Source: Bacteroidaceae bacterium (GTDB lineage: Bacteria > Bacteroidota > Bacteroidia > Bacteroidales > Bacteroidaceae). Taken from it: DNA of 8,161 bases. The stretch's first letter is position 1. Every line of letters starts with the position of its first letter. Positions 1 through 5,706 of this stretch are shown piece after piece. The translations under genes were made by a program, and so were the position numbers. The stretch is from assembly GCA_021443285.1 (NCBI GenBank), contig JABUUG010000043.1:9842-18002 (forward strand), read 5' to 3'. The notes below the pieces were generated by a model. The model was not told where the DNA came from. It searched no databases and saw only the letters and a program-made list of their open reading frames with translations.

Positions 1-1
1 A

Positions 2-9
2 CATATTTG
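2..9 (+). promoter_or_regulatory. Possible -7 promoter box at the window edge
   Basis: CATATTTG matches the Bacteroidetes -7 consensus TAnnTTTG at all but the first base, and the following GCACC is common at starts in this phylum. If used, transcription would begin near position 13 and run into the hairpin at 101-134. The -33 element would lie outside the window, so it cannot be tested here. Confidence 0.3.
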
Positions 10-55
10 CACCATATATTTATAATATATTGATAATCAAATCGCTTAATCTTTG

Positions 56-64
56 AGGAGGTGA
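56..64 (+). promoter_or_regulatory. Isolated strong Shine-Dalgarno-like sequence
   Basis: AGGAGGTGA is a full-length match to the complement of the usual 16S rRNA 3' tail. This is striking because the other genes in the window have A-rich upstream regions and no such motif. No credible reading frame follows at normal spacing: the codon about 7 nt downstream is ATC, leading to a 5-codon frame, and the next ATG (97) is 32 nt away and opens only six codons. It may be a relic, a ribosome-binding decoy or part of an untranslated RNA. Confidence 0.4.
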
Positions 65-100
65 AGTAAAATCGCCAAACAACAATAAGCAATAATATGG

Positions 101-139
101 AAATAGCGTGTAATTAACAGGTTACACGCTATTTTATTT
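101..139 (+). terminator. Rho-independent terminator, + orientation
   Basis: A perfect 13-bp inverted repeat (101-113 pairing with 122-134) encloses an 8-nt loop, TTAACAGG. A G-T wobble at 100/135 can extend it. The right arm ends in a T-rich run (132-139, TTTTATTT), so it would stop transcription on the + strand coming from the left edge. It ends about 20 bp before the -33 box of the methyltransferase promoter and so insulates that gene. Confidence 0.75.
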
Positions 140-158
140 GTTAAAGTTTATTAATACA

Positions 159-191
159 TTTGGGCGATTAACGTTTCTTGTCGTATATTTG
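159..191 (+). promoter_or_regulatory. Bacteroidetes-type promoter for the methyltransferase
   Basis: TTTG at 159-162 and TATATTTG at 184-191 match the -33 (TTTG) and -7 (TAnnTTTG) elements of the primary sigma factor in this phylum, with a 21-nt spacer. The -7 box is a perfect match. The transcript would start around 194-196, leaving a leader of only about 15 nt before the ATG at 210. This decides the start codon, because any start further upstream would lie inside or before the promoter. Confidence 0.75.
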
Positions 192-209
192 CGCCAATAT
201 CTTTCAGTT

Positions 210-953
210 ATGAGCATTGATGACTATATCCTTTCGCATATCTCGCCTGAGGGCGACTATCTGTACCGTCTTTACCGTGCCACCAATGTGCATCTGCTCA
301 GGGGGCGTATGGCGAGTGGACATCTGCAGGGCAGGCTGCTGAAGATGATAGTGGAGATGACACAGGCGAGGAACATCCTCGAAGTGGGGACATTCTCCGG
401 ATACAGCGCGATATGCCTCGCCGAAGGGCTGGCTGCCAATCTGCGTGCCTGCGGCAAGGGTAGGGAAGGGGACGATGGTAGTTTCGGCACAGTAGTGCCG
501 AACACAGTGGCGCGCGAAGCGGAAGAAGGTAGGGAAGGGATAGAAGGTAGAGAAGGGGGGAAGGTGGTTACGTTTGAGATAAACGACGAGATGGAGCCCT
601 TCACGCGCCCGTGGATTGAAGGGTCGCACGTGGCGGAATACATCGACTTCCGCATTGGCGATGCCGTAACGGAGGCCCCGAAACTGGGCGTGAAGTTCGA
701 CCTGGTGTTCATCGATGGCGACAAGCGCACATACATTGATATATATAACATGGCGCTGGACGTAACGCGCGACGGGGGCTTCATCCTCGCGGACAACACC
801 CTGTGGGACGGTCATGTGGTGGAGGACATTGCGCCCGCCGACAGACAGACGCGCGGCATAGTGGATTTCAACGACTATGTGCATAGGGACAGCCGGGTGG
901 AAACGGTCATACTTCCGTTGAGAGACGGGCTGACCTTAATCAAAAAGAGATAG
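210..953 (+). CDS. SAM- and metal-dependent O-methyltransferase (COMT/CCoAOMT-like)
   Basis: This 247-residue protein belongs to the class I SAM methyltransferases of the catechol/caffeoyl-CoA O-methyltransferase type, which move a methyl group from SAM to a hydroxyl; its substrate cannot be told from sequence. The SAM-binding motif is at residues 57-66 (LEVGTFSGYS). Likely metal ligands are Asp169 in FIDGDK and Asp195-Asn196 in ADNTLWDG, all intact. The family is usually about 210-220 residues; the surplus is an insertion at about residues 82-117, rich in Gly, Glu and Arg with three GREG units, between the SAM-binding helix and the next strand (KVVTFE). The ATG at 210 is chosen because a promoter lies just before it; the in-frame TTG at 138 would sit upstream of that promoter. 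It appears to be a single-gene unit, since acpP has its own promoter. Confidence 0.9.
   Translation: MSIDDYILSHISPEGDYLYRLYRATNVHLLRGRMASGHLQGRLLKMIVEMTQARNILEVGTFSGYSAICLAEGLAANLRACGKGREGDDGSFGTVVPNTVAREAEEGREGIEGREGGKVVTFEINDEMEPFTRPWIEGSHVAEYIDFRIGDAVTEAPKLGVKFDLVFIDGDKRTYIDIYNMALDVTRDGGFILADNTLWDGHVVEDIAPADRQTRGIVDFNDYVHRDSRVETVILPLRDGLTLIKKR
459..557 (+). repeat. In-frame repeat and hairpin insertion inside the methyltransferase gene
   Basis: GGTAGGGAAGGG occurs identically at 459-470 and 528-539, and with one change (GGTAGAGAAGGG) at 546-557. The offsets are 69 and 18 bp, both multiples of three, so each copy reads Gly-Arg-Glu-Gly. Between the first two copies lies a perfect 8-bp inverted repeat, TTCGGCAC (483-490) / GTGCCGAA (495-502), around a 4-nt AGTA loop. 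The segment matches the extra residues of the protein and looks acquired or expanded without breaking the frame. Confidence 0.7.
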
Positions 954-960
954 TCTATGA

Positions 961-985
961 TGCACAACCTAATATTATTTGTGCA
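961..985. repeat. Inverted repeat downstream of the methyltransferase
   Basis: TGCACAA (961-967) and TTGTGCA (979-985) form a perfect 7-bp stem with an 11-nt loop, 7 nt after the stop codon. The + strand continues with a run of A, not T, so it is a poor intrinsic terminator in the + direction. It may protect the 3' end or be a weak terminator. No stronger one is visible before acpP. Confidence 0.35.
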
Positions 986-1013
986 AAAAAATGTGCCTTT
1001 TTGGTGTTTGTTC

Positions 1014-1044
1014 TTGCAAGAATAATAAAAAAGTTATTCCTTTG
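1014..1044 (+). promoter_or_regulatory. Promoter of the acpP-fabF-rnc unit
   Basis: TTG at 1014-1016 and TTCCTTTG at 1037-1044 resemble the -33 and -7 elements of Bacteroidetes promoters, with a 20-nt spacer. The -7 box keeps the first T and the TTTG core but lacks the A at position 2. Transcription would start near 1048, giving a leader of about 80 nt before acpP. An alternative -33 is TTTG at 1007-1010, but its spacing is less good. Confidence 0.6.
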
Positions 1045-1062
1045 CACCCGCTAAAGGCGAAA

Positions 1063-1095
1063 GCAGAGCCAGTCTCTGCCGATATGAGACAGACT
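1063..1095 (+). promoter_or_regulatory. Structured acpP leader with alternative hairpins
   Basis: GCAGAG (1063-1068) pairs with CTCTGC (1074-1079) over a 5-nt loop. The bases 1072-1076 (GTCTC) can instead pair with GAGAC at 1086-1090, and 1071-1075 with 1091-1095. These pairings exclude each other. The rest of the leader up to the ATG is A/T-rich and unpaired, as expected for a highly translated gene that does not use a Shine-Dalgarno sequence. A regulatory role is inference only. Confidence 0.35.
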
Positions 1096-1129
1096 ACAAT
1101 TATCCAATTAACTTATAAAATTTACAATT

Positions 1130-1369
1130 ATGGCAGACATTGAAGCTAAAGTAAAAGAGATTATCGTTGATAAACTTGGTGTAGATGAGGCAGAGGTTAC
1201 TCCAGCCGCTTCGTTCACAAACGACCTTGGTGCAGACTCTCTCGACACAGTTGAGCTGATTATGGAGTTTGAGAAGGAGTTCGGCGTAAACATTCCAGAC
1301 GACCAGGCTGAGAAGATTTCCACTGTTGGCGATGCTATTGCTTTCATTGAGAACAACGTAAAAGCTTAA
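1130..1369 (+). CDS. acpP: Acyl carrier protein
   Basis: This 79-residue, strongly acidic protein is the carrier for type II fatty acid synthesis in the cytoplasm. Ser37 in the motif [15 protein letters not shown] is the site where the 4'-phosphopantetheine arm is attached by ACP synthase. The growing acyl chain is then tethered as a thioester and shuttled between Fab enzymes. Length and sequence are typical of the family from end to end. The start is fixed by the conserved N-terminus and by the A/T-rich region before it (ACAATT-ATG), which has no Shine-Dalgarno. fabF follows after 136 bp containing a large hairpin, which fits the usual need for far more ACP than FabF. Its codons look more A/T-rich than those of fabF and murA, as often seen for very highly expressed genes. 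Confidence 0.98.
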   Translation: MADIEAKVKEIIVDKLGVDEAEVTPAASFTNDLGADSLDTVELIMEFEKEFGVNIPDDQAEKISTVGDAIAFIENNVKA

Positions 1370-1394
1370 TTTGTTGAAAAACAGCAAATAGAAT

Positions 1395-1432
1395 AAGGAG
1401 TTAGGGGAGGAGAAATCCTGCCTTAACTCCTT
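1395..1432 (+). terminator. Long GAAA-capped hairpin between acpP and fabF
   Basis: AAGGAGTTA (1395-1403) pairs with TAACTCCTT (1424-1432). The helix continues through a G-T wobble and two G-C pairs, has one G-G mismatch, then AGGA/TCCT closed by a GAAA tetraloop (1412-1415). It starts 25 nt after the acpP stop. The right side is followed by AAATGATT with only a short T run, so complete termination seems unlikely. Partial termination, or protection of the acpP 3' end after processing, would both make acpP mRNA exceed fabF mRNA. RNase III, encoded two genes later, could in principle cut such a helix. Confidence 0.6.
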
Positions 1433-1445
1433 AAATGATTATATC

Positions 1446-1481
1446 GGGTTGTGTGTATGTGAATGCTGTGCAGCCCTTTTT
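1446..1481 (+). terminator. Possible weak attenuator before fabF
   Basis: GGGTTG (1446-1451) can pair with CAGCCC (1471-1476), including one G-U pair, directly followed by five T residues (1477-1481). The loop is long (19 nt) and the stem short, so this is at best a leaky terminator. It lies 24 nt before the fabF start codon. Confidence 0.25.
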
Positions 1482-1505
1482 CCATAAATCAACAAACACA
1501 AGAAA

Positions 1506-2774
1506 ATGGAATTAAAAAGAGTAGTCGTAACAGGTTTGGGCGCTGTCAGCCCGCTTGGAAACGACAAGGACACCACATGGAACAATCTTGTGAACGGCGT
1601 CAGCGGAGCAGCTCCCATCACAATTTTTGATGCGACTCCGTTCAAGGCCCAGTTCGGTTGCGAGGTGAAGAACTTCAACCCCAATGACTATTTCGACCGC
1701 AAGGAGGGCCGCAAGCTCGACCGCTACACCCAGTTTGCACTGGTCGCTGCCGATGAGGCAATCAAGGACAGCGGCATGGACCTGGAGGCAGTGGACAAGA
1801 ACCGTGTGGGTGTGATTATGGGTGTCGGCATCGGAGGCCTCACCACATTGCAGGAGGAAATCATGAACTGGAGCGACTGCAAGGCAAAGGGCATCGGTCC
1901 GAGATTCAACCCGTTCTTCATCCCGAAGATGATCGGCGACATTGCTGTGGGCTACATTTCAATAAAGTACGGCTTCCACGGCCCTAACTTCATCACCTCT
2001 TCTGCCTGTGCCTCTTCAAGCAACGCGCTTGCCACAGCCTTCAACCTTATCCGTCTGGGCAAGGCTGACGTGGTGGTCGGCGGCGGCGCGGAGGCTGTGC
2101 TTAATGAGACTGGTCTCGGCGGCTTCACAGCCATGCACGCGCTCTCCACACGCAACGATTCGCCGGAGACCGCATCGCGCCCGTTCTCGGCAAGCCGCGA
2201 CGGTTTTGTCATGGGAGAGGGCAGCGCAATGATTATCCTCGAAGAGTTGGAGCATGCCAAGGCACGTGGCGCAAAGATATACGCCGAAATGGTCGGCGAG
2301 GGCGAAACGGCTGACGCACACCACATTACAGCCTCTCACCCGGAAGGCCTCGGCGCAAAGCTCGTTATGGAGGCTGCACTTGCCGATGCCGGACTGAAGC
2401 CTGAGGACATTGACTATATTAATGTACATGGTACATCGACCCACGTAGGCGACATCTCTGAGGCAAAGGCTATAAAGGATGTCTTCGGCGACTGGGCGTA
2501 CAAACTGAACATATCATCCACAAAGTCTATGACCGGCCACCTGCTCGGCGGTGCGGGCGCACTGGAGGCGATGGTCTCTGTGCTTGCGATAAAGAACGGC
2601 ATCGTGCCGCCGACCATCAACCACGAGGAAGGCGACGAAGACCCGGAGATAGACTACAAGATGAACTTTACCTTCAACAAGGCACAGAAGCGTACCGTGC
2701 GCGCAGCCATCAGCAACACGTTCGGCTTCGGCGGCCACAACGCCTGTGTTGTATTCAAGAAGTATGAGGAATAA
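1506..2774 (+). CDS. fabF: Beta-ketoacyl-ACP synthase II
   Basis: This 422-residue condensing enzyme joins malonyl-ACP to acyl-ACP with loss of CO2, the chain-elongating step of type II fatty acid synthesis. The thiolase-fold features are all present: N-terminal RVVVTGLGAVSPLG, nucleophile Cys168 in TSSACASSS, His308 in NVHGTST, Lys340 and His345 in SSTKSMTGHLLGGAG, and the gating phenylalanines in NTFGFGGHN (405-412). The Cys-His-His set with GHLLGGAG is typical of FabF rather than FabH. Length is normal. The ATG at 1506 gives the canonical start, after an A-rich stretch and no Shine-Dalgarno. It follows acpP in the same direction and its last 11 bases are shared with the start of rnc, so fabF and rnc are probably co-transcribed and translationally coupled. 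Confidence 0.97.
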   Translation: MELKRVVVTGLGAVSPLGNDKDTTWNNLVNGVSGAAPITIFDATPFKAQFGCEVKNFNPNDYFDRKEGRKLDRYTQFALVAADEAIKDSGMDLEAVDKNRVGVIMGVGIGGLTTLQEEIMNWSDCKAKGIGPRFNPFFIPKMIGDIAVGYISIKYGFHGPNFITSSACASSSNALATAFNLIRLGKADVVVGGGAEAVLNETGLGGFTAMHALSTRNDSPETASRPFSASRDGFVMGEGSAMIILEELEHAKARGAKIYAEMVGEGETADAHHITASHPEGLGAKLVMEAALADAGLKPEDIDYINVHGTSTHVGDISEAKAIKDVFGDWAYKLNISSTKSMTGHLLGGAGALEAMVSVLAIKNGIVPPTINHEEGDEDPEIDYKMNFTFNKAQKRTVRAAISNTFGFGGHNACVVFKKYEE

Positions 2775-3834
2775 AGGCATAACAGTGTTTCTGGACACCA
2801 TTGACAGGATAAGACTCCCTTTCCGCAAGGAAAAGGAGTTTTATTTGGCTCTATACAACATACTCGGCTTCTATCCCCACAACATATCGCTCTACAAGCA
2901 CGCACTGCTGCACAGCAGTGTGCACCACAAGGGCAAGAACGGACGCCCTGAAAACAACGAGAGGCTGGAGTTTCTCGGCGATGCCATACTCGACGCTGTT
3001 GTCGGCGATATTGTTTACAAGCATTTCAACGGCAAGCGCGAGGGATTCCTTACCAACACGCGCAGCAAACTCGTGCAGAGGGCTACTCTCGGGCAACTTG
3101 CGGAGAAACTCGGCATAAACCGCCTTATACTATCCTCCGGTCGAACCACATCGCACAACAGCTACATGGGAGGCAACGCTTTCGAGGCTCTTGTCGGTGC
3201 AGTATATCTGGACAGGGGTTACGACTTCGTGCTGCATTTTATGCAAGACAAGATACTCGGCATGTATATTGACTTGGATAAAATGGCAAAGAAGGAAGTG
3301 AACTTCAAGAGCAAACTGCTGGAATGGACACAGAAGAACCGTGTGAAACTGGTCTTCGACCTTGTAAAGCAGACGAAGGACGCGAACAGTGCCAGTCCGA
3401 TGTTTGAGTATAAGGTGATCATCGAGGGCGTAGAGTGCGGGTCTGGCAAGGGATATACAAAGAAGGAGAGCCAGCAGGCGGCGAGCAAAGAGGCACTGCA
3501 ACTGCTGCGCAAACACCCGAAAGACGTTGACAGGATATTTGCCGCCAAGTCTGAAAGGACAAGGATGGAGGAGATGCCGACAATGGCGCTGCCCGACATC
3601 ACCGTTGACAGAAATCCGATTGTTGACAACAGTCAGGATGCGGACGGCAACCAGATGGCAAAGAATGAACAGAAGAGGACGGATGTCAGAGCGCACAGAG
3701 CGGACGCAAACAATGAGGATACACCAGAGACTGACGACGGTCTTGACTTCAACCTTTCAGACATAACAATGAAGAGGAAGAGTCATGACGAGATAATTGC
3801 TGAGGCAGAGGCCGCCGCATATGCTTCGCTTTAA
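2764..3834 (+). CDS. rnc: Ribonuclease III with long C-terminal tail
   Basis: RNase III cuts double-stranded RNA, notably rRNA precursors and structured mRNA. From the ATG at 2764 the protein has 356 residues. The catalytic domain (about 25-175) holds the signature NNERLEFLGDAILD with acidic residues Glu66, Glu69 and Asp73, and a second site at NAFEALVGAVYLD with Glu141. The Asp expected three residues before that Glu (Asp114 in E. coli) is Asn138 here. A double-stranded RNA-binding domain spans about 180-252, ending in GKGYTKKESQQAASKEALQLL. Residues 255-356 form a charged, low-complexity tail that ends in a likely helix rich in Glu and Ala; E. coli RNase III has only 226 residues. An in-frame ATG at 2746 exists, but 2764 gives the tighter 11-nt overlap with fabF. 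The gene ends 6 bp from the convergent membrane protein gene. Confidence 0.93.
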   Translation: MRNKGITVFLDTIDRIRLPFRKEKEFYLALYNILGFYPHNISLYKHALLHSSVHHKGKNGRPENNERLEFLGDAILDAVVGDIVYKHFNGKREGFLTNTRSKLVQRATLGQLAEKLGINRLILSSGRTTSHNSYMGGNAFEALVGAVYLDRGYDFVLHFMQDKILGMYIDLDKMAKKEVNFKSKLLEWTQKNRVKLVFDLVKQTKDANSASPMFEYKVIIEGVECGSGKGYTKKESQQAASKEALQLLRKHPKDVDRIFAAKSERTRMEEMPTMALPDITVDRNPIVDNSQDADGNQMAKNEQKRTDVRAHRADANNEDTPETDDGLDFNLSDITMKRKSHDEIIAEAEAAAYASL

Positions 3835-3840
3835 TCCTCG

Positions 3841-4788
3841 TTAAATCCACTTGAGCTTAAATCCCGCTTTCACAAGTTTCCTGCTCCACACCAAGGCTGT
3901 CGCCATAGTCACCCGTGTGCCGATAATCCACAATGCGGGCACTCCAAAGGCGGCGAACACGAGGGTGTCTTCTATTATGGAATGGCTAATGATGAGGTGG
4001 TAGCTCACGGTCTTGGCGTCTTCTTTCGACATCTTGTTTTCGTCAACAAGGTCTTTCAGCACGCCTGCACCGTAGCTTATACCGACGATATATCCCACAA
4101 GCCATAGATATGCGGACTGACTGCTGAGTCCGAAAATCATCATAAGAGGTTTGAAAGGTCTGACGAGAGAATCCATCAGACCTTTTTTCGTGAGTATATC
4201 TTTGATGGTGATGAGCAGGAACATCACCGAGAACATCAGTGCCGACAGTTTTAGCAGCGATATGCCGGCGTCAGCCATTACATTGCCAAACGAGTGCAGC
4301 GTGATGTGTGCGGGGCGCGCTTCCATCGAGGATATTCCTATTGCGAATCTCTCCGGCATTGCGGGCAGTATATGGCTCAATGTCCATGCCGCGATAATGG
4401 CAGCACTGATGCGTATCAGTGTGGTCGCTGCGAATGGCGGCCCAATCTTTTTCACCACCGCCCCTTCCACAATAACAGCGTGGCAGAGGCATATCATGAT
4501 GGAGATAATCGTAGCCTCGCGAAGGGTGAAGGGCAGGGAAATCAGTGCAGCCAAGCCTGCGTGTGTGCCTACAAGCGCTCCCGAAAGCACAACAATGGCA
4601 GAGTGTCCGGGCAGGCCGATGAGATGCATCAGCGGTTGGAGCCATCCCGCCATTATGTCAATGATGCCGAGAAACCACAGTATCTTGACCGCCAGCGACA
4701 CTGGAATCATTATCCGCAGTATCCACAGCGATGTCTTTACAGACTTGCGTAACGCCTGAACCAATATTTCCGTTAAGTCTGTTTCCAT
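3841..4788 (-). CDS. Nucleoside-recognition (Gate) domain membrane protein
   Basis: This 315-residue polytopic inner-membrane protein has about eight hydrophobic segments (roughly 20-44, 62-85, 92-113, 120-143, 177-199, 211-222, 226-244, 264-290). It fits the family annotated as nucleoside recognition or Gate proteins, related to spore maturation proteins SpmA/SpmB; transport function in this family is mostly unproven. The two halves look like repeats: GLPGHSAIVVLSGALVGTHAG (58-78) resembles GLSSQSAYLWLVGYIVGISYG (220-240), and CHAVIVEGAVVKKIG (102-116) resembles SHSIIEDTLVFAAFG (268-282), with His and Glu conserved in both. The start codon shares one base with the stop of the upstream kinase (TGATG), suggesting coupled translation and a linked role, perhaps uptake of the kinase substrate. 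Its stop lies 6 bp from the stop of rnc. Confidence 0.82.
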   Translation of the reverse strand: METDLTEILVQALRKSVKTSLWILRIMIPVSLAVKILWFLGIIDIMAGWLQPLMHLIGLPGHSAIVVLSGALVGTHAGLAALISLPFTLREATIISIMICLCHAVIVEGAVVKKIGPPFAATTLIRISAAIIAAWTLSHILPAMPERFAIGISSMEARPAHITLHSFGNVMADAGISLLKLSALMFSVMFLLITIKDILTKKGLMDSLVRPFKPLMMIFGLSSQSAYLWLVGYIVGISYGAGVLKDLVDENKMSKEDAKTVSYHLIISHSIIEDTLVFAAFGVPALWIIGTRVTMATALVWSRKLVKAGFKLKWI

Positions 4789-5585
4789 CAGTATGGCAGT
4801 CCCTCCAGTTTGTTCTCCACATCCTGATATGTGTCTATGAGTGCGGAGAGCTTTTCCATTGTTATCTGTGCGGATGCTTTCAGCGTTTTCCCTTGTACCA
4901 GGGTGTGTATCAGTCTTGCAGAGAATATGTCGCCTGTGCCGGAGAACTCTACGGGCACTTCCCTGTACGGTATGCGCAGATACTCCTTTGTCGTGTCGTC
5001 GTAGCCTACGACATGAGGCACACCGTCAATCTTCGCCGATGTGATTAGTATGGATTTCGCCCCGAATGTCCTCAGTTTGTTCACAATCTCTTCTGCCTCT
5101 TCTGTCTTCATCCCTTGTTTGCTGTATGGATGGTCTGCGAGATAGCAGGCCTCGGTGTAGTTCGGCAGCGTTATGTCTGATATGCCAATCATTCGTCTGA
5201 GCCTTTGTACGGTCTCCTCGCCGATGCCCGAATAGAGGCTTCCGTTGTCTGCCATGATAGGGTCGAGCACCACCAATGCCCCGCTTTTCTTCTGTTCGTT
5301 GCAGAACACGCTCAGCATATCCGCCTGTTCGTCGGAAGCGATGAAGCCTATGCTTATCAGGTTGAAGCTAAAACCTAATTTGCGCCAGATGTCGAGTGTC
5401 TGCCACATGTATGCGGTGGTATCGAGGATGGCGTACTGCTGGTAGCAGAAATTGTTGGAAACAAGGGCGGTGGGGAGGTACGACACGCTGTAGCCCTTGC
5501 GCATAAGGACAGACGCCTGTGCGCCGATGGCAAGCCTGCCATAGCCCACAAAGTCGCCCACAAGCAGTATTTTGGTGTTGGTCAT
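4788..5585 (-). CDS. Pyridoxal/pyridoxamine kinase-like protein
   Basis: This 265-residue protein belongs to the ribokinase (PfkB)-like superfamily, closest in feel to vitamin B6 salvage kinases (PdxY/PdxK), which phosphorylate pyridoxal, pyridoxine or pyridoxamine with ATP. Seen in order are an N-terminal strand and glycine-rich turn (LLVGDFVGYGR, 7-17), the LPTALVSNN segment (37-45), LDPIMADNG (107-115), TLPNYTEA (139-146) typical of this group, and the anion-hole and catalytic motif FSGTGDIFSARL (214-225) with Asp219 as the likely base. Length is usual for PdxY (about 285) or slightly short. Substrate choice is not certain; a hydroxymethylpyrimidine kinase would be the main alternative. 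It lies 121 bp after rimM and is fused by a TGATG overlap to the downstream membrane protein. No promoter of the phylum type is visible in front of it. Confidence 0.8.
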   Translation of the reverse strand: MTNTKILLVGDFVGYGRLAIGAQASVLMRKGYSVSYLPTALVSNNFCYQQYAILDTTAYMWQTLDIWRKLGFSFNLISIGFIASDEQADMLSVFCNEQKKSGALVVLDPIMADNGSLYSGIGEETVQRLRRMIGISDITLPNYTEACYLADHPYSKQGMKTEEAEEIVNKLRTFGAKSILITSAKIDGVPHVVGYDDTTKEYLRIPYREVPVEFSGTGDIFSARLIHTLVQGKTLKASAQITMEKLSALIDTYQDVENKLEGLPY

Positions 5586-5631
5586 AGATTGGGGTAAAGA
5601 ATGTGAAGAGGGGGGGCTTGAGTTTTTTGTT

Positions 5632-5686
5632 CTGGATGTTACGGATATTCCGGACGTTCCGGGATTCTTCCGAAAATCCGGATGTT
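5632..5686. repeat. Degenerate 9-bp tandem repeat between rimM and the kinase gene
   Basis: On the + strand six units run head to tail: CTGGATGTT, ACGGATATT, CCGGACGTT, CCGGGATTCTT, CCGAAAAT and CCGGATGTT. Unit lengths are 9, 9, 9, 11, 8 and 9, with consensus CCGGAYRTT. The array is flanked by runs of seven G (5610-5616) and six G (5690-5695). It fills about half of the 121-bp gap, the longest break inside the - strand gene cluster. No clear terminator or promoter is seen in the gap; GGGG/CCCC at 5692-5705 makes only a short stem without a T-run. Confidence 0.65.
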
Positions 5687-5706
5687 CTTGGGGGGCCTTA
5701 TCCCCT

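Noticed and set aside
97..117. Six-codon reading frame (ATG at 97) as a leader peptide
   Set aside because: It lies 32 nt from the Shine-Dalgarno-like motif and mostly inside the terminator stem; nothing in its codons suggests attenuation.
138..209. N-terminal extension of the methyltransferase from a TTG at 138
   Set aside because: The stretch contains the -33 and -7 promoter boxes and would have to be transcribed from further left, across a strong terminator. Its translation is a hydrophobic run unlike the family's N-terminus.
2008..2444. Small frames on both strands within fabF
   Set aside because: They are shadows of the fabF coding sequence in other frames; fabF is intact and conserved across this span.
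2746..2763. Earlier rnc start at 2746
   Set aside because: It would lengthen the overlap with fabF to 29 nt and add six residues with no resemblance to the family; the ATG at 2764 is more economical, though not proven.
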